64,000 nt of DNA from positions 3,346 through 67,345 of the forward strand of contig JAYFOM010000015.1 in NCBI GenBank assembly GCA_034932685.1, given 5' to 3'. The stretch comes from JAQUCI01 sp034932685 (GTDB lineage Bacteria; Bacillota_I; Bacilli_A; Erysipelotrichales; Erysipelotrichaceae). Each line of letters begins with the position of its first letter. Position 1 is the first letter of the stretch. A program made the translations under genes and the position numbers. Positions 1 through 8,345 of the stretch are shown in pieces. A model generated the notes under the pieces. That model saw only the letters and a list, made by a program, of their open reading frames with translations. It made no database searches and was not told where the DNA came from.

Positions 1-1023
1 TTCATCTTGACCGGTAAATTGCTTGTATAGATCCATATTTAGACCTTGTTGCGCTAAACGATTTACAAATTCTTCATATGTACGATTTAATTCGTCTTCA
101 ATCATGATATCAGGTATATCAATCTCACTACCATCAACCACCTTAGTCAATAACTCGTTTTCAGCTTCATCTGCTACTGCTTTTTCTTTTGCACTCAATA
201 GTTCTGCTGATAAGCTGGCTCTTAGTTGTTCTAATGTTTCAACATCTTTACGATCGACTTCTTTCGCAAAATCATCACTTAATTCAGGTAAAACTCTTGT
301 TTTGATCTCATTAACTTTGACTTTGAACACAACTTCTTTTCCAGCTAATTCTTCAGCTTGATAATCAGCGGGAAAGGTTACATTGATCGCTTTTTCTTCA
401 TTTGTGGTCATACCAATCAATTGTTCTTCAAAACCAGGAATGAAACTATTTGAGCCAATTTCAAGTGGATGATTTTCACCTTTACCACCATCAAATGCTA
501 CATCATCTTTGAAGCCTTCAAAATCAATTACCGCTGTGTCACCGTTTTCAACAGTTCCATCTTTGACTGTAAGTTCTGCAAAACGCTCTTGAAGCTCTTT
601 AAGTTTTGCATCAACATCTTCATCAGTTACAACAGCTTCAGCTTTCTTAATTGAAATCTCACTATAAGAACCAAGTTTTACTTCTGGTTCTAATGTTAAC
701 TTAAACGTTAAAGTTACTTCCTCAGCAGTCATTTTATCAAGGCTTAACTCAGGACGGGCAATAATTTGAAGTTGATGCTCATCTATACCTTTCACCAAAG
801 CATCTGTAGCAACTTCTTCAACTGCTTCCATTAAAATGCTTTGTTCTTTGATTTGTTTTTTGATCAACGCTTTTGGTGCCTGACCTTTACGAAAGCCTGG
901 CAATTCTACATTCTTAGCTAATTTATTAAACGCTTTCTCTTGAGCGTCTAACCATTGTTGACCGTTAATAACGACTTTTAGCTCACCTTGAGCTTTTTCT
1001 TGTAGTGTCCATGTTGTTTCCAT
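1..1023 (-). CDS. tig: trigger factor, ribosome-associated chaperone (3' end outside window)
   Basis: Trigger factor binds near the ribosome exit tunnel and shields nascent chains; it also has a peptidyl-prolyl isomerase domain. The N-terminal ribosome-binding signature G-F-R-K-G-x-x-P is readable from about residue 44. The window holds roughly the first 341 residues (ribosome-binding domain, PPIase domain and part of the C-terminal arms); the stop lies beyond position 1. The ATG at 1023-1021 follows a strong AGGAGGAAC Shine-Dalgarno. A sigma-A-type promoter overlapped by a CIRCE element lies directly upstream, which implies HrcA control. Identity is clear from sequence; the regulation is inferred. 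Confidence 0.93.
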   Translation of the reverse strand, partial: METTWTLQEKAQGELKVVINGQQWLDAQEKAFNKLAKNVELPGFRKGQAPKALIKKQIKEQSILMEAVEEVATDALVKGIDEHQLQIIARPELSLDKMTAEEVTLTFKLTLEPEVKLGSYSEISIKKAEAVVTDEDVDAKLKELQERFAELTVKDGTVENGDTAVIDFEGFKDDVAFDGGKGENHPLEIGSNSFIPGFEEQLIGMTTNEEKAINVTFPADYQAEELAGKEVVFKVKVNEIKTRVLPELSDDFAKEVDRKDVETLEQLRASLSAELLSAKEKAVADEAENELLTKVVDGSEIDIPDIMIEDELNRTYEEFVNRLAQQGLNMDLYKQFTGQDE

Positions 1024-1049
1024 CTGTTCCTCCTATAGACTGCATTCTT

Positions 1050-1077
1050 ATTATATCATTAATATTAGCACTGTCAA
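1050..1077 (-). promoter_or_regulatory. sigma-A promoter of tig
   Basis: On the minus strand TTGACA (1077-1072) and TATAAT (1055-1050) are separated by 16 bp, and the start codon follows about 27 bp downstream of the -10. The -35 lies inside the CIRCE element at 1065-1091, so a bound repressor would block RNA polymerase. Confidence 0.85.
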
Positions 1078-1091
1078 CTATTGAGTGCTAA
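1065..1091. promoter_or_regulatory. CIRCE element (HrcA operator)
   Basis: The known consensus is TTAGCACTC-N9-GAGTGCTAA. The window has TTAGCACTG (1065-1073), nine bases, then GAGTGCTAA (1083-1091), a single mismatch. It overlaps the tig -35 and runs into the stop codon of the gene at 1088-1798. HrcA normally controls groE and dnaK operons; its site at tig is the notable point. Confidence 0.88.
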
Positions 1092-1798
1092 ATAGCGATA
1101 TCCATTAATATTTCTTCATTAATCCTATTTTCAAGTTTGATGTCTTCCCAACGATTTAAATCATTCATAACCTTAAGTACATAACGCAAGATTGAGTAAG
1201 TTAATATTTCAGTCTCATCTTCATCATAAGTTTCAGGTAATTTCAAATAAGCTAACTGATGAAGTACATCAAGACTCATATTCAACAAACTTGGATCATT
1301 ATCACTCAGTAAAGCAATTAATCTTTCATTACATAGTATATAACCATCTGATGTTTCTGGCATAAGTAATGAGGATGGAATGATCTGATATTGATAACCT
1401 TCTTTTTCAACTGTTATTTCCTCGTTTAATTGTTGTTGTATACATATAGCGATTAAATAACTCTTGATGATTGGTAGATTATCATTCAGTAGATATTCTT
1501 TAACAATGTCAATGTAATTGCGAATATTTAGTTGTGCTAGATATTCCATAGCTTGAATTTGTTTTTGAACATTACCTACTAAAAGCACTCTAAGTCTTTC
1601 ACTGTCTTGTTCGATCTTAGTAACGTTGTCTTCAATTGGTGGCAGTTGACTTAAGATATCATTTAGCTTTTGCTCAATCGCTAATGGGACATAAGGCATG
1701 CTTAACTCTTCTTTGATGATATTTCTTACCGTTTGATAATCGTTACCGTTTAATGCCGTTTTTATTTTGTTAATAAGTAACTCATAATAGTTTTCCAT
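1088..1798 (-). CDS. conserved helical protein of unknown function (possibly DUF3196-like)
   Basis: A 236-residue soluble protein, acidic and helix-rich, with no signal peptide or membrane segment. An upstream in-frame Met exists, but the ATG at 1798 has a GGGGGA Shine-Dalgarno 4 nt away and a TATACT -10 lies upstream of it, so that start is chosen. I see no catalytic motif. The pattern of paired helices and the mollicute/erysipelotrich setting recall the DUF3196 family, but this is a memory-based guess. It ends inside the CIRCE element that controls tig. Confidence 0.6.
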   Translation of the reverse strand: MENYYELLINKIKTALNGNDYQTVRNIIKEELSMPYVPLAIEQKLNDILSQLPPIEDNVTKIEQDSERLRVLLVGNVQKQIQAMEYLAQLNIRNYIDIVKEYLLNDNLPIIKSYLIAICIQQQLNEEITVEKEGYQYQIIPSSLLMPETSDGYILCNERLIALLSDNDPSLLNMSLDVLHQLAYLKLPETYDEDETEILTYSILRYVLKVMNDLNRWEDIKLENRINEEILMDIAI

Positions 1799-1846
1799 GA
1801 TGTCCCCCAAAACATTGAAAGTATAACACATTTTATTATTTAGTAA

Positions 1847-1881
1847 TATAAAAATGACCTGAATCATCAGCTTCAGGTCAT
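1847..1881 (-). terminator. intrinsic terminator after nagA
   Basis: ATGACCTGAA (1854-1863) pairs perfectly with TTCAGGTCAT (1872-1881) around an 8-nt loop. On the minus strand the stem runs into TTTTTATAT. It closes the deoC-nagA unit. Confidence 0.82.
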
Positions 1882-1887
1882 CATTTT

Positions 1888-3048
1888 TTATCTTTGATAA
1901 ACAAGTCTTCCTCTTACAAAGGTTGCTTTAACCTGATTATCTTTATCTAATACACATAGATCAGCATCCATGTTTGGATAAAGTCTACCTTTATTTGTGG
2001 CCTTGATCAAAATTGCTGGATTTACTGCTGTCATCTGTACGATATCATTGAGATTACAGCCAACAGTAGCTATCAAGTAATTAACAGCATCGATCATACC
2101 AAAAGCACTACCAGCTCTTCTACCTGTTTCCTTAACCCAAACATGTGTCTTTTCTTTTTGACACAATAGATTACTAAAAACAAACTCGCCATCAGGCATT
2201 CCTTTACCAAGCATGGCATCAGTAATGATAACAATTCTTTTACTAGTAAGATACTTATATGTCATTCTAATAACATCATCAGCGATATGGAAACCATCAC
2301 AGATCAATTCACAAAAACTGTTATCATCAAGAAAAGCACCCGTTACAACACCGGGTTCTCGATGTAAGTGTTGTGAATTAGCATTATATAAATGTGTAAA
2401 GCCATCAGCACCATAGCTAAGTGCTTTTAGTACTTGTTGGGCATTAGCAGCCGAATGTCCGATCATCGTCGTAATATTATGCTGTTTCAAAGCCTTTATA
2501 AAACCCTCCATGCCATTGAGTTCTGGCGCTATTGTCATACTTACTAATTTATCGCCAGCAGCCTGAATCATTTCGCTTAACTCATTGATACTAGGATCAC
2601 GTAGATATCGCTCATCCATCAAAGCTTTATATTCTTGACTTAAATAAGGACCTTCAGCATGAACACCAAGGAAATCAGCCCCATTTTGTTTGATATCAAG
2701 ATCTTTATAACTCTTAAGTATGTTTAGTGTATCTTGATGAGAAACTACTGTTAAAGAAGCTAAAAACGCTGTACAACCATCTTTTACAACATTAGTACTG
2801 ATAGCATCTATAACCTCAGCACCACCATTGATCGCATCATGATTAACAGCCCCATGAATGTGAGAATCAATAAAGCCAGGTAAGACATTAGCATTATCAA
2901 GATCAATGATCTCAGCTTTTTCATCTTCTTTTAAATCAGCAAGATCAATAACTGCCGAAATCAAACCATCCTCAATTATCATTGCCCCATTATCAACTTT
3001 AGAACTACCATCAAGATAGAATGTAGCGTTTTTTAGAATTGTTTTCAT
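1888..3048 (-). CDS. nagA: N-acetylglucosamine-6-phosphate deacetylase
   Basis: Removes acetate from GlcNAc-6-P to give GlcN-6-P in the cytosol, the first committed step of amino-sugar recycling. It is an amidohydrolase-fold protein of 386 residues, normal for NagA. Visible motifs are H-I-H at 63-65, metal-ligand E132 in A-E-G-P-Y-L, H198 in G-H-S, H219 in T-H-L-Y-N-A, H254 in C-D-G-F-H and catalytic D277 in I-T-D-A. The start overlaps the deoC stop by 4 nt (ATGA), so the two are translationally coupled. A likely next enzyme, a SIS-type deaminase, sits at 11187-12239 instead of an adjacent classical nagB. Confidence 0.94.
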   Translation of the reverse strand: MKTILKNATFYLDGSSKVDNGAMIIEDGLISAVIDLADLKEDEKAEIIDLDNANVLPGFIDSHIHGAVNHDAINGGAEVIDAISTNVVKDGCTAFLASLTVVSHQDTLNILKSYKDLDIKQNGADFLGVHAEGPYLSQEYKALMDERYLRDPSINELSEMIQAAGDKLVSMTIAPELNGMEGFIKALKQHNITTMIGHSAANAQQVLKALSYGADGFTHLYNANSQHLHREPGVVTGAFLDDNSFCELICDGFHIADDVIRMTYKYLTSKRIVIITDAMLGKGMPDGEFVFSNLLCQKEKTHVWVKETGRRAGSAFGMIDAVNYLIATVGCNLNDIVQMTAVNPAILIKATNKGRLYPNMDADLCVLDKDNQVKATFVRGRLVYQR

Positions 3049-3731
3049 AATCCTAATGCCTGCTTATATTCCTCGATAATACTTACACCATTGCTAGTAC
3101 CAATACGACTTGCACCAGCATCGATCATTTCTATCATCGTCTTTAAATCTCTAATACCACCAGCCGCTTTTACTTTGACTTCATCTAAAACAATTGATTT
3201 CATTAGTTTAACATCTTCAAGCGTTGCACCACCTGTACCAAAACCAGTCGAAGTCTTGATAAAATCAGGTTTTACTTCTTTTGCGATCAGAGCAACCGCC
3301 GCAATCTCATCTTTGCTAAGATAACAGTTTTCAAAGATCACTTTTAATAAGATATTATTTTTATCACAAACTGCTTTAATCTTCATCATTTCTTCTTTGA
3401 TATAAGCTAAATTGCCGTTTTTTAACTCGGTGATATTGATCATATAATCAATTTCATCAGCACCATCAAGAATTGCCTGTTGCGTTTCAAAAACCTTAAC
3501 TTCAATTGTCGTTTGCCCTAATGGAAAACCTATCGCTGCGCCAACATGAACATCCGTGTCTGCCAATAACATCTTACATTGCTTAACTGGATAAGAGTTG
3601 ATAGCCGTCATCGCAAACCCATATGTACGTGCTTCATCACACAACTTGATGAAATCCGCTTTTGTCGCAAAAGCCTTCAAATAAGTATGATCGATAAATT
3701 TCGCCAATTCAGATACGGTATAGTTTTTCAT
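3045..3731 (-). CDS. deoC: deoxyribose-phosphate aldolase
   Basis: Class I aldolase cleaving 2-deoxyribose-5-phosphate to glyceraldehyde-3-phosphate and acetaldehyde in deoxynucleoside catabolism. Of the catalytic triad, the Schiff-base lysine is K159 in F-I-K-T-S-T-G-F, with D95 in D-E-I-D and K188 in V-K-A-A-G-G. A longer reading frame begins 21 nt upstream, but the ATG at 3731 has a GGGGGG Shine-Dalgarno and fits the usual N terminus; the protein is then 228 residues, normal for DeoC. It is first in a two-gene unit with nagA, an unusual pairing of deoxynucleoside and amino-sugar catabolism. Confidence 0.94.
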   Translation of the reverse strand: MKNYTVSELAKFIDHTYLKAFATKADFIKLCDEARTYGFAMTAINSYPVKQCKMLLADTDVHVGAAIGFPLGQTTIEVKVFETQQAILDGADEIDYMINITELKNGNLAYIKEEMMKIKAVCDKNNILLKVIFENCYLSKDEIAAVALIAKEVKPDFIKTSTGFGTGGATLEDVKLMKSIVLDEVKVKAAGGIRDLKTMIEMIDAGASRIGTSNGVSIIEEYKQALGL

Positions 3732-3806
3732 TTTCCCCCCTATGTTTGTCATTACAACTATATTTTATTTAAACAAGCCTTCTAATACAATCAAAGTGTT
3801 TAATTT

Positions 3807-5507
3807 TCACTTAAGTTTGTTTTTATCAAAGGTATTTAAAAAATCATTAGCAACTTTCGCAACATCAGATAATCCTTCTTCACCAAACGGTGTTGTTAAG
3901 CCAGCAGTATCTACAAGTTCACTGAATGTTAATGTTCCAGCTTTTCTTACAAGAGCTAAGTAATCAAGCCATGTTTGTTTTCTGTCACTTTGCATCTTAG
4001 CCCAAAACTGTAACGCAACAGCTTGTGCTAGACAATAATCAATGTAATAAAATGGAGAACTATAAATATGTTGTTGTCTTTGCCAGCCTTTTCCTTCACC
4101 ATAAAAAGGCAAGTCTGCAATTTTCAACCAAGGACGATATATCGCTTCTAATTCACGCCATTTTTCATGTCGCTCTTCTTTTGTTAAACCTGGGTTTTCA
4201 TAAACGATATGTTGAAAGTGATCAACCATTGTACCATAAGGAATAAAAGTTAATGCCCCTTCAAGATGACCATAATAGAATTTATCCGTATCGTCTTTAA
4301 AAAAGCCCTCAGCCCAAGGCCAAGCAAAGAATTCCATGGTCATTGAATGTATTTCACATGATTCTAAAGTTGGATTGCGATATTCAAGTGGAAATACATC
4401 TTTTGCCATATAAGCCGCAAAAGCGTGACCTGCTTCATGTGTCATAACTTCAACATCGTGTTGGGTGCCATTAAAATTCGCAAAGATAAACGGTGCTTTG
4501 TAATCAGCGAATTCCGTACAGAATCCACCACCCGCTTTTCCCTTCTTACTTAAAACATCTAGTAGTTGATTATCATACATAAAATCGATAAATTCTTTGG
4601 TCTCATCTGATAATTCATGATACATTTTGCGAGCATGAGCCAAGATATCATCAGCACTACCATGCGGTTTAGCATTACCACTTCGGTAAGTTAAAGCATC
4701 ATCAACAAAACTCATCGGATACGCAACACCAATTCGTGAAGCTTGTTGTTTTTTTAACATGTCAGCTAAAGGGACAATATATTTAACTACCGCTTCTCGA
4801 AACTTGCTAACATCCTTTTGATCATAACTATTTCTAACCATGCGATAATAACCTAATTCAACAAAGTTCTTGTAGCCAAGTTTGTTGGCAATCTTTGTTC
4901 TGATCTTTACAAGTTTGTCATATATTTCATCAAGATTATCTTTATTATCGACATAAAATTTACTCTCCGCTAACCATGCTTCTCTTCTAATTTTATCATC
5001 AGCTGATTGCTTGTATGGACTAAGCTGTGATAATGTCTTTAAATCATCATCAAACATGATTTGAGCTGATGCGATCAGCTTAGCATACTCAGTTGTCAAT
5101 CGATTCTCTTCTTGTAGTTCAGTAATTACTTCTGGTTTAAATGTCTTAAGTTGCATTTCAGCATTCTTAAACAATAAATCACCAAACGAATTAACAAAAT
5201 CAGCTTTAAATTTGCTACTTAGTAAAGCCAAAGTAAATTTTTGCATAGTAGCTTCCAATTTTGGCATTACATTATCCCAATATGCTTGTTCTTTATCATA
5301 AAAATCATCATTAGTATCAATCTGTTGTCTAACTGCCGCTAAAGTGCTTTGCGTACTAATTTTGGCTAATAATGATTGCCAATCCTTAAAAGCATCAAAA
5401 GCTTCCTCTTTAGTATTAGCATTAGTAAATTGGAAGATTATCCTTTCTCCTGTTGCAATTATTGAGTTATCATCAAGTCTAGCGTAAGGCATTTCTATAA
5501 ATTTCAT
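3807..5507 (-). CDS. pepF: M3-family oligoendopeptidase (PepF type)
   Basis: Zinc metallopeptidase that cleaves short peptides in the cytoplasm. The zinc motif H-E-A-G-H is at 357-361 and the third ligand is probably E385 in the helix E-S-C-E-I-H-S-M-T-M-E-F. Length is 566 residues, within the M3 oligoendopeptidase range. The N-terminal 200 residues are the expected helical lid. The start has a GGAAGGG Shine-Dalgarno. It stands alone between deoC and a nucleotidyltransferase gene with no shared function apparent. Confidence 0.92.
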   Translation of the reverse strand: MKFIEMPYARLDDNSIIATGERIIFQFTNANTKEEAFDAFKDWQSLLAKISTQSTLAAVRQQIDTNDDFYDKEQAYWDNVMPKLEATMQKFTLALLSSKFKADFVNSFGDLLFKNAEMQLKTFKPEVITELQEENRLTTEYAKLIASAQIMFDDDLKTLSQLSPYKQSADDKIRREAWLAESKFYVDNKDNLDEIYDKLVKIRTKIANKLGYKNFVELGYYRMVRNSYDQKDVSKFREAVVKYIVPLADMLKKQQASRIGVAYPMSFVDDALTYRSGNAKPHGSADDILAHARKMYHELSDETKEFIDFMYDNQLLDVLSKKGKAGGGFCTEFADYKAPFIFANFNGTQHDVEVMTHEAGHAFAAYMAKDVFPLEYRNPTLESCEIHSMTMEFFAWPWAEGFFKDDTDKFYYGHLEGALTFIPYGTMVDHFQHIVYENPGLTKEERHEKWRELEAIYRPWLKIADLPFYGEGKGWQRQQHIYSSPFYYIDYCLAQAVALQFWAKMQSDRKQTWLDYLALVRKAGTLTFSELVDTAGLTTPFGEEGLSDVAKVANDFLNTFDKNKLK

Positions 5508-5519
5508 ATTTTTCCCTTC

Positions 5520-6044
5520 CTACATTAAGTTTATCAAATAAGTCTTTAGATCATCTGGTATATTTTGTTTAATTAGGTAATCTACTCGTAATTGATCACA
5601 CTTGACATCGTTAAGCCAATAATCAATTATCATATTAATTTTATCACTACGCTTGATCAACCAATAGATATAAAACCAATCTTCCAAAAACATATAATTA
5701 CGATTGTTGCGTTCTTGAACTTGACTTATATCATTAAGTTGATAGCGATAACAGTCAAGTTGATAATAAACTCCCATATCAGCCATGACATCAACTTTTA
5801 CCCCGTTAAAATCATATTTACCATAAAAAAATGATTTATATTGCCGATCAGTAGCGAAAGTAGCTTTTTCATAAGATGCAAAGAGCTGTTTAAATCGCTT
5901 CACATCACTAGTTTTGATGAAAATATCAATATCATTGACCCTTACATCAAAATAAATATCTTTTATCATTCTGGAACCACCGATACCATAAAGGATATTA
6001 TTCTGCTTACAAAGATTTGCAATATACTCGATTGTCCTATCCAT
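5520..6044 (-). CDS. small nucleotidyltransferase-fold protein
   Basis: 174 residues. Near residue 22 lies G-G-S-R-M followed by D-I-D at about 39-41, the G-G-S...D-x-D signature of the Pol-beta nucleotidyltransferase superfamily, so the metal-binding carboxylates look intact. The substrate cannot be told. Related stand-alone proteins include aminoglycoside nucleotidyltransferase-like and nucleotidyltransferase-toxin-like families. The start codon lies within the last codons of the glycosyltransferase gene (8-nt overlap), so the two are probably made together. No antitoxin-like partner is adjacent. Confidence 0.55.
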   Translation of the reverse strand: MDRTIEYIANLCKQNNILYGIGGSRMIKDIYFDVRVNDIDIFIKTSDVKRFKQLFASYEKATFATDRQYKSFFYGKYDFNGVKVDVMADMGVYYQLDCYRYQLNDISQVQERNNRNYMFLEDWFYIYWLIKRSDKINMIIDYWLNDVKCDQLRVDYLIKQNIPDDLKTYLINLM

Positions 6045-7194
6045 TTTCGTTAAACCTTTTAATCAAATACTCATATCTAGCTAATACATCATCGATAATT
6101 TGATCCCAAGCGATCAAGATTGTAGCTTGAGCATTCTCTCCCATTAACTTAAGTTTTAAAGGATCGTTTAACGCTTTACTTATAACAGCAGCTAAGTCAT
6201 TAGCATCATCTTGGCAATATAAGCCATTTTGATTAGGATTTATTACCTCAGCCGCATTACTATTAGCAACAACAATCGTTGGTGTTTTAGCATTAGCAGC
6301 TTCTCTTACTACCATTGGTGCATTATCATAAAGCGATGGAAACACAAAAAGCGATGCTGACGCAAACAAACCATCAAGTAAATCACTATCAAGGATATGA
6401 CCAAGCATTTTAACGCGATCTTCAATATCAAAAGCTTTTATTTTTGCTTTAACCTCTTTTTCATGTGGTCCTTGACCAACAAGTAATAACTGACAGTTCT
6501 GACCTGTTTGTTTTAAGAGTTTCATTGCTTCTAAGGTTCGCAAAATATTCTTTTTCCAATTAATTTGACCAACATACAATAAGATTGGTCGTTGATCGAT
6601 ATTAAACTTCTTCTTAGCATTTATTATACAGCTTTCAGGTATTGCTTTTTTATTCATGCCATTTGGCATGACATGTATTGGCTTTTGGTAACCATACTCT
6701 TTTAGTGTATTAGCGGATGTCTCACTGACCGCCCACACTTCAGTACAAGCATCGAAGACATTTAAAACGCCCTTAACTCCAATATCAGCCAAGAATTCTT
6801 GCTTTGTTAACTGTAAGAAATCATCATAAAACTTTGAATGAAAAGTACCGACAAGTGGAATCTTGTGTTTTTTTGCGTAATGAATCGCTTCCATCCCAGC
6901 AATAAAAGGACTGTGTAAATGAACGATATCAAAATTCGTCATTTCAAGACGTGCATGATAATGGGGATCAATTCTTGGTATTCCCGCTCGATAATGTGGC
7001 ATCTTTGGTAATGGACGACTGTAGAAATCTAAAATCTCAAATTTATATTGACCACGATAACCCATATCAGCTAAAGGTACAATCGCATAACATTGATGTC
7101 CTTTATTACTGATAGTATCACAATAGTTATAAACGACTCTGCCAACACCATCAACGATTGGAAGAAACGAATCACTAAACTGTCCTATCTTCAT
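6037..7194 (-). CDS. GT4-family glycosyltransferase, possibly diacylglycerol glucosyltransferase
   Basis: 385-residue GT-B enzyme. The N terminus carries a loop resembling the G-G-x-x-R acceptor loop (D-G-V-G-R-V-V), then D-I-V-H-L-H-S-P-F near residue 95 and G-T-F-H-S at about 117-121. The C-terminal nucleotide-sugar half has L-L-Y-V-G-Q-I and the E-x7-E-type region around V-V-R-E-A. The pattern resembles glycolipid synthases that glucosylate diacylglycerol in low-GC Firmicutes, but the acceptor is inferred only. Shine-Dalgarno AAGGAG. A perfect 8-bp inverted repeat (7208-7229) lies just upstream in the leader. Confidence 0.72.
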   Translation of the reverse strand: MKIGQFSDSFLPIVDGVGRVVYNYCDTISNKGHQCYAIVPLADMGYRGQYKFEILDFYSRPLPKMPHYRAGIPRIDPHYHARLEMTNFDIVHLHSPFIAGMEAIHYAKKHKIPLVGTFHSKFYDDFLQLTKQEFLADIGVKGVLNVFDACTEVWAVSETSANTLKEYGYQKPIHVMPNGMNKKAIPESCIINAKKKFNIDQRPILLYVGQINWKKNILRTLEAMKLLKQTGQNCQLLLVGQGPHEKEVKAKIKAFDIEDRVKMLGHILDSDLLDGLFASASLFVFPSLYDNAPMVVREAANAKTPTIVVANSNAAEVINPNQNGLYCQDDANDLAAVISKALNDPLKLKLMGENAQATILIAWDQIIDDVLARYEYLIKRFNENG

Positions 7195-7207
7195 ACTCGC
7201 TCCTTTA

Positions 7208-7229
7208 AATGATGATACAAGTCATCATT
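7208..7229. repeat. inverted repeat in the leader of the glycosyltransferase gene
   Basis: AATGATGA (7208-7215) and TCATCATT (7222-7229) are perfect complements around a 6-nt loop, about 4 nt upstream of the Shine-Dalgarno of the 6037-7194 gene. There is no T-run after the stem, so it is not a terminator. It could be an operator or a translation-affecting hairpin. Confidence 0.4.
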
Positions 7230-7262
7230 AGAATTTATTATTATCATGATAGCATATTTAGC

Positions 7263-8027
7263 TTAAGCTAACACATCAAATATAAACTGCCTTACTCTTT
7301 TAAAGTTAGCGTAATTTATACTATTATCTTTTCTTTTCAAACGATTAGATTGAACATATCTGTTGTTTTTTAAATGTGCAGTATTGATGATCATCAATCT
7401 TGCTATATCATGCTTTAAACTCTCATCATGAATAAAATGCGTTTTATTGATGCAGTGATCATGATCAAGATTATTTCTGATGATCATATGATCTCCAATC
7501 GTACAATCTTCAATGATAAAAATAGAACTATTAAAGATGTTGAGTTTTTGTTTATGAAATGTTTCTTTATAGAAAATAAAAGCGACATGGTCAATATGCG
7601 TTTGCTTAGCTAATTGTTGACATAAAAAAAGATTCATAACGATACTTATTGGCTTAACTTCATAATCAATCTGCCAAGCAATTATTACTAATAAAATCAA
7701 GATAATCCTTAAATCAATAAGCAATGAACAAATTAGAGTTAATAAGACAATCACGTATTCGATATGATAACCAGTATTATATTGTTCATCTATTTTTAGT
7801 TTAAGCTTAATCTTATTTCCATAGCGACAAGCTATTACTATTTTTGCTTGATGGATATTACCAATAATCACATGATCATCACAAATTATAATATTAAAAT
7901 TTAGGTTTTCAAAGTAATCTAAATATTTATTGAAGCTCTTATTATAACTATTGATAGGAAAATATGATTTATAAAATGTGTTTAGTTGCTCACGAAATAT
8001 CTTTAAAGAAGACATCATTTCTTTCAC
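7263..8027 (-). CDS. membrane protein, possibly a decayed M28-like peptidase
   Basis: 254 residues, not recognised with certainty. A hydrophobic region at about 92-120 looks like a hairpin of two membrane segments between two soluble halves. From memory, M28 peptidases with membrane segments inserted between an A-H-Y-D-T motif and an N-D-N-T-S-G motif occur in Firmicutes. Here the matching positions read A-C-R-Y-G-N before the membrane part, and neither the second metal motif nor the E-E pair is present. If the comparison holds, the protein cannot bind zinc. It overlaps the upstream small regulator gene by 38 nt and has only a weak Shine-Dalgarno, suggesting coupled translation. Confidence 0.45.
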   Translation of the reverse strand: MKEMMSSLKIFREQLNTFYKSYFPINSYNKSFNKYLDYFENLNFNIIICDDHVIIGNIHQAKIVIACRYGNKIKLKLKIDEQYNTGYHIEYVIVLLTLICSLLIDLRIILILLVIIAWQIDYEVKPISIVMNLFLCQQLAKQTHIDHVAFIFYKETFHKQKLNIFNSSIFIIEDCTIGDHMIIRNNLDHDHCINKTHFIHDESLKHDIARLMIINTAHLKNNRYVQSNRLKRKDNSINYANFKRVRQFIFDVLA

Positions 8028-8202
8028 TTATTGGTATTGATAACAGCTGACAAAGTAGATCTATTTCACTAACATAAAAATCAGTTTTATTATTGATCTT
8101 ATTCTCTAAACGCTTCACGGTTATATTTAAAATCACTGCTAAATCGACAAATGAATAGTTCGCCTTTGTGATATACGCTTTGATCTTAGTGGTATTAACC
8201 AA
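7990..8202 (-). CDS. small helix-turn-helix protein (Cro/C1-like)
   Basis: 70 residues with the helix pattern of a minimal XRE DNA-binding domain: T-K-I-K-A-Y-I, then a turn region around F-V-D-L-A-V-I-L-N-I-T and a recognition-helix-like V-K-R-L-E-N-K-I. The start is TTG at 8202 behind an AAGGGG Shine-Dalgarno. It is coupled to the membrane protein gene by a 38-nt overlap, so it probably regulates its own two-gene unit or serves as a partner. A second XRE-type regulator gene points the other way 143 bp away. Confidence 0.55.
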   Translation of the reverse strand: MVNTTKIKAYITKANYSFVDLAVILNITVKRLENKINNKTDFYVSEIDLLCQLLSIPISERNDVFFKDIS

Positions 8203-8296
8203 TATTATCTACCCCTTTGTATCATTTTATTCTACATTATGATTTATTATATGTCCACTTTTATTATACACTATTTTAGTCATTGCTTAAGACACT

Positions 8297-8326
8297 ATTA
8301 ATAAAACGGTTTATTAATGTTAGAAT
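8297..8326 (+). promoter_or_regulatory. promoter with a 22-bp palindromic operator for the XRE/S24-like gene
   Basis: ATTAATAAA (8297-8305) and TTTATTAAT (8310-8318) are perfect complements with ACGG between them. A TAGAAT -10 is at 8321-8326 and a weak TTAATA -35 at 8298-8303 falls within the repeat, so a dimeric repressor bound here would shut the promoter. Autoregulation by the downstream XRE protein is the natural inference. Confidence 0.62.
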
Positions 8327-8345
8327 AGTTAAGAGGTGAATCATT

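Noticed and set aside
23..654. Plus-strand frames opposite trigger factor
   Set aside because: They are shadows of the conserved tig coding sequence, Ser/Thr-rich as expected for antisense translation, without start signals.
7201..8200. Apparent excess of GATC tetramers (nine in this kilobase)
   Set aside because: Other kilobases I counted by eye have only three to six, near expectation, so it is local and partly due to codon pairs such as Asp-Gln. A whole-genome count would be needed before claiming methylation or restriction pressure.
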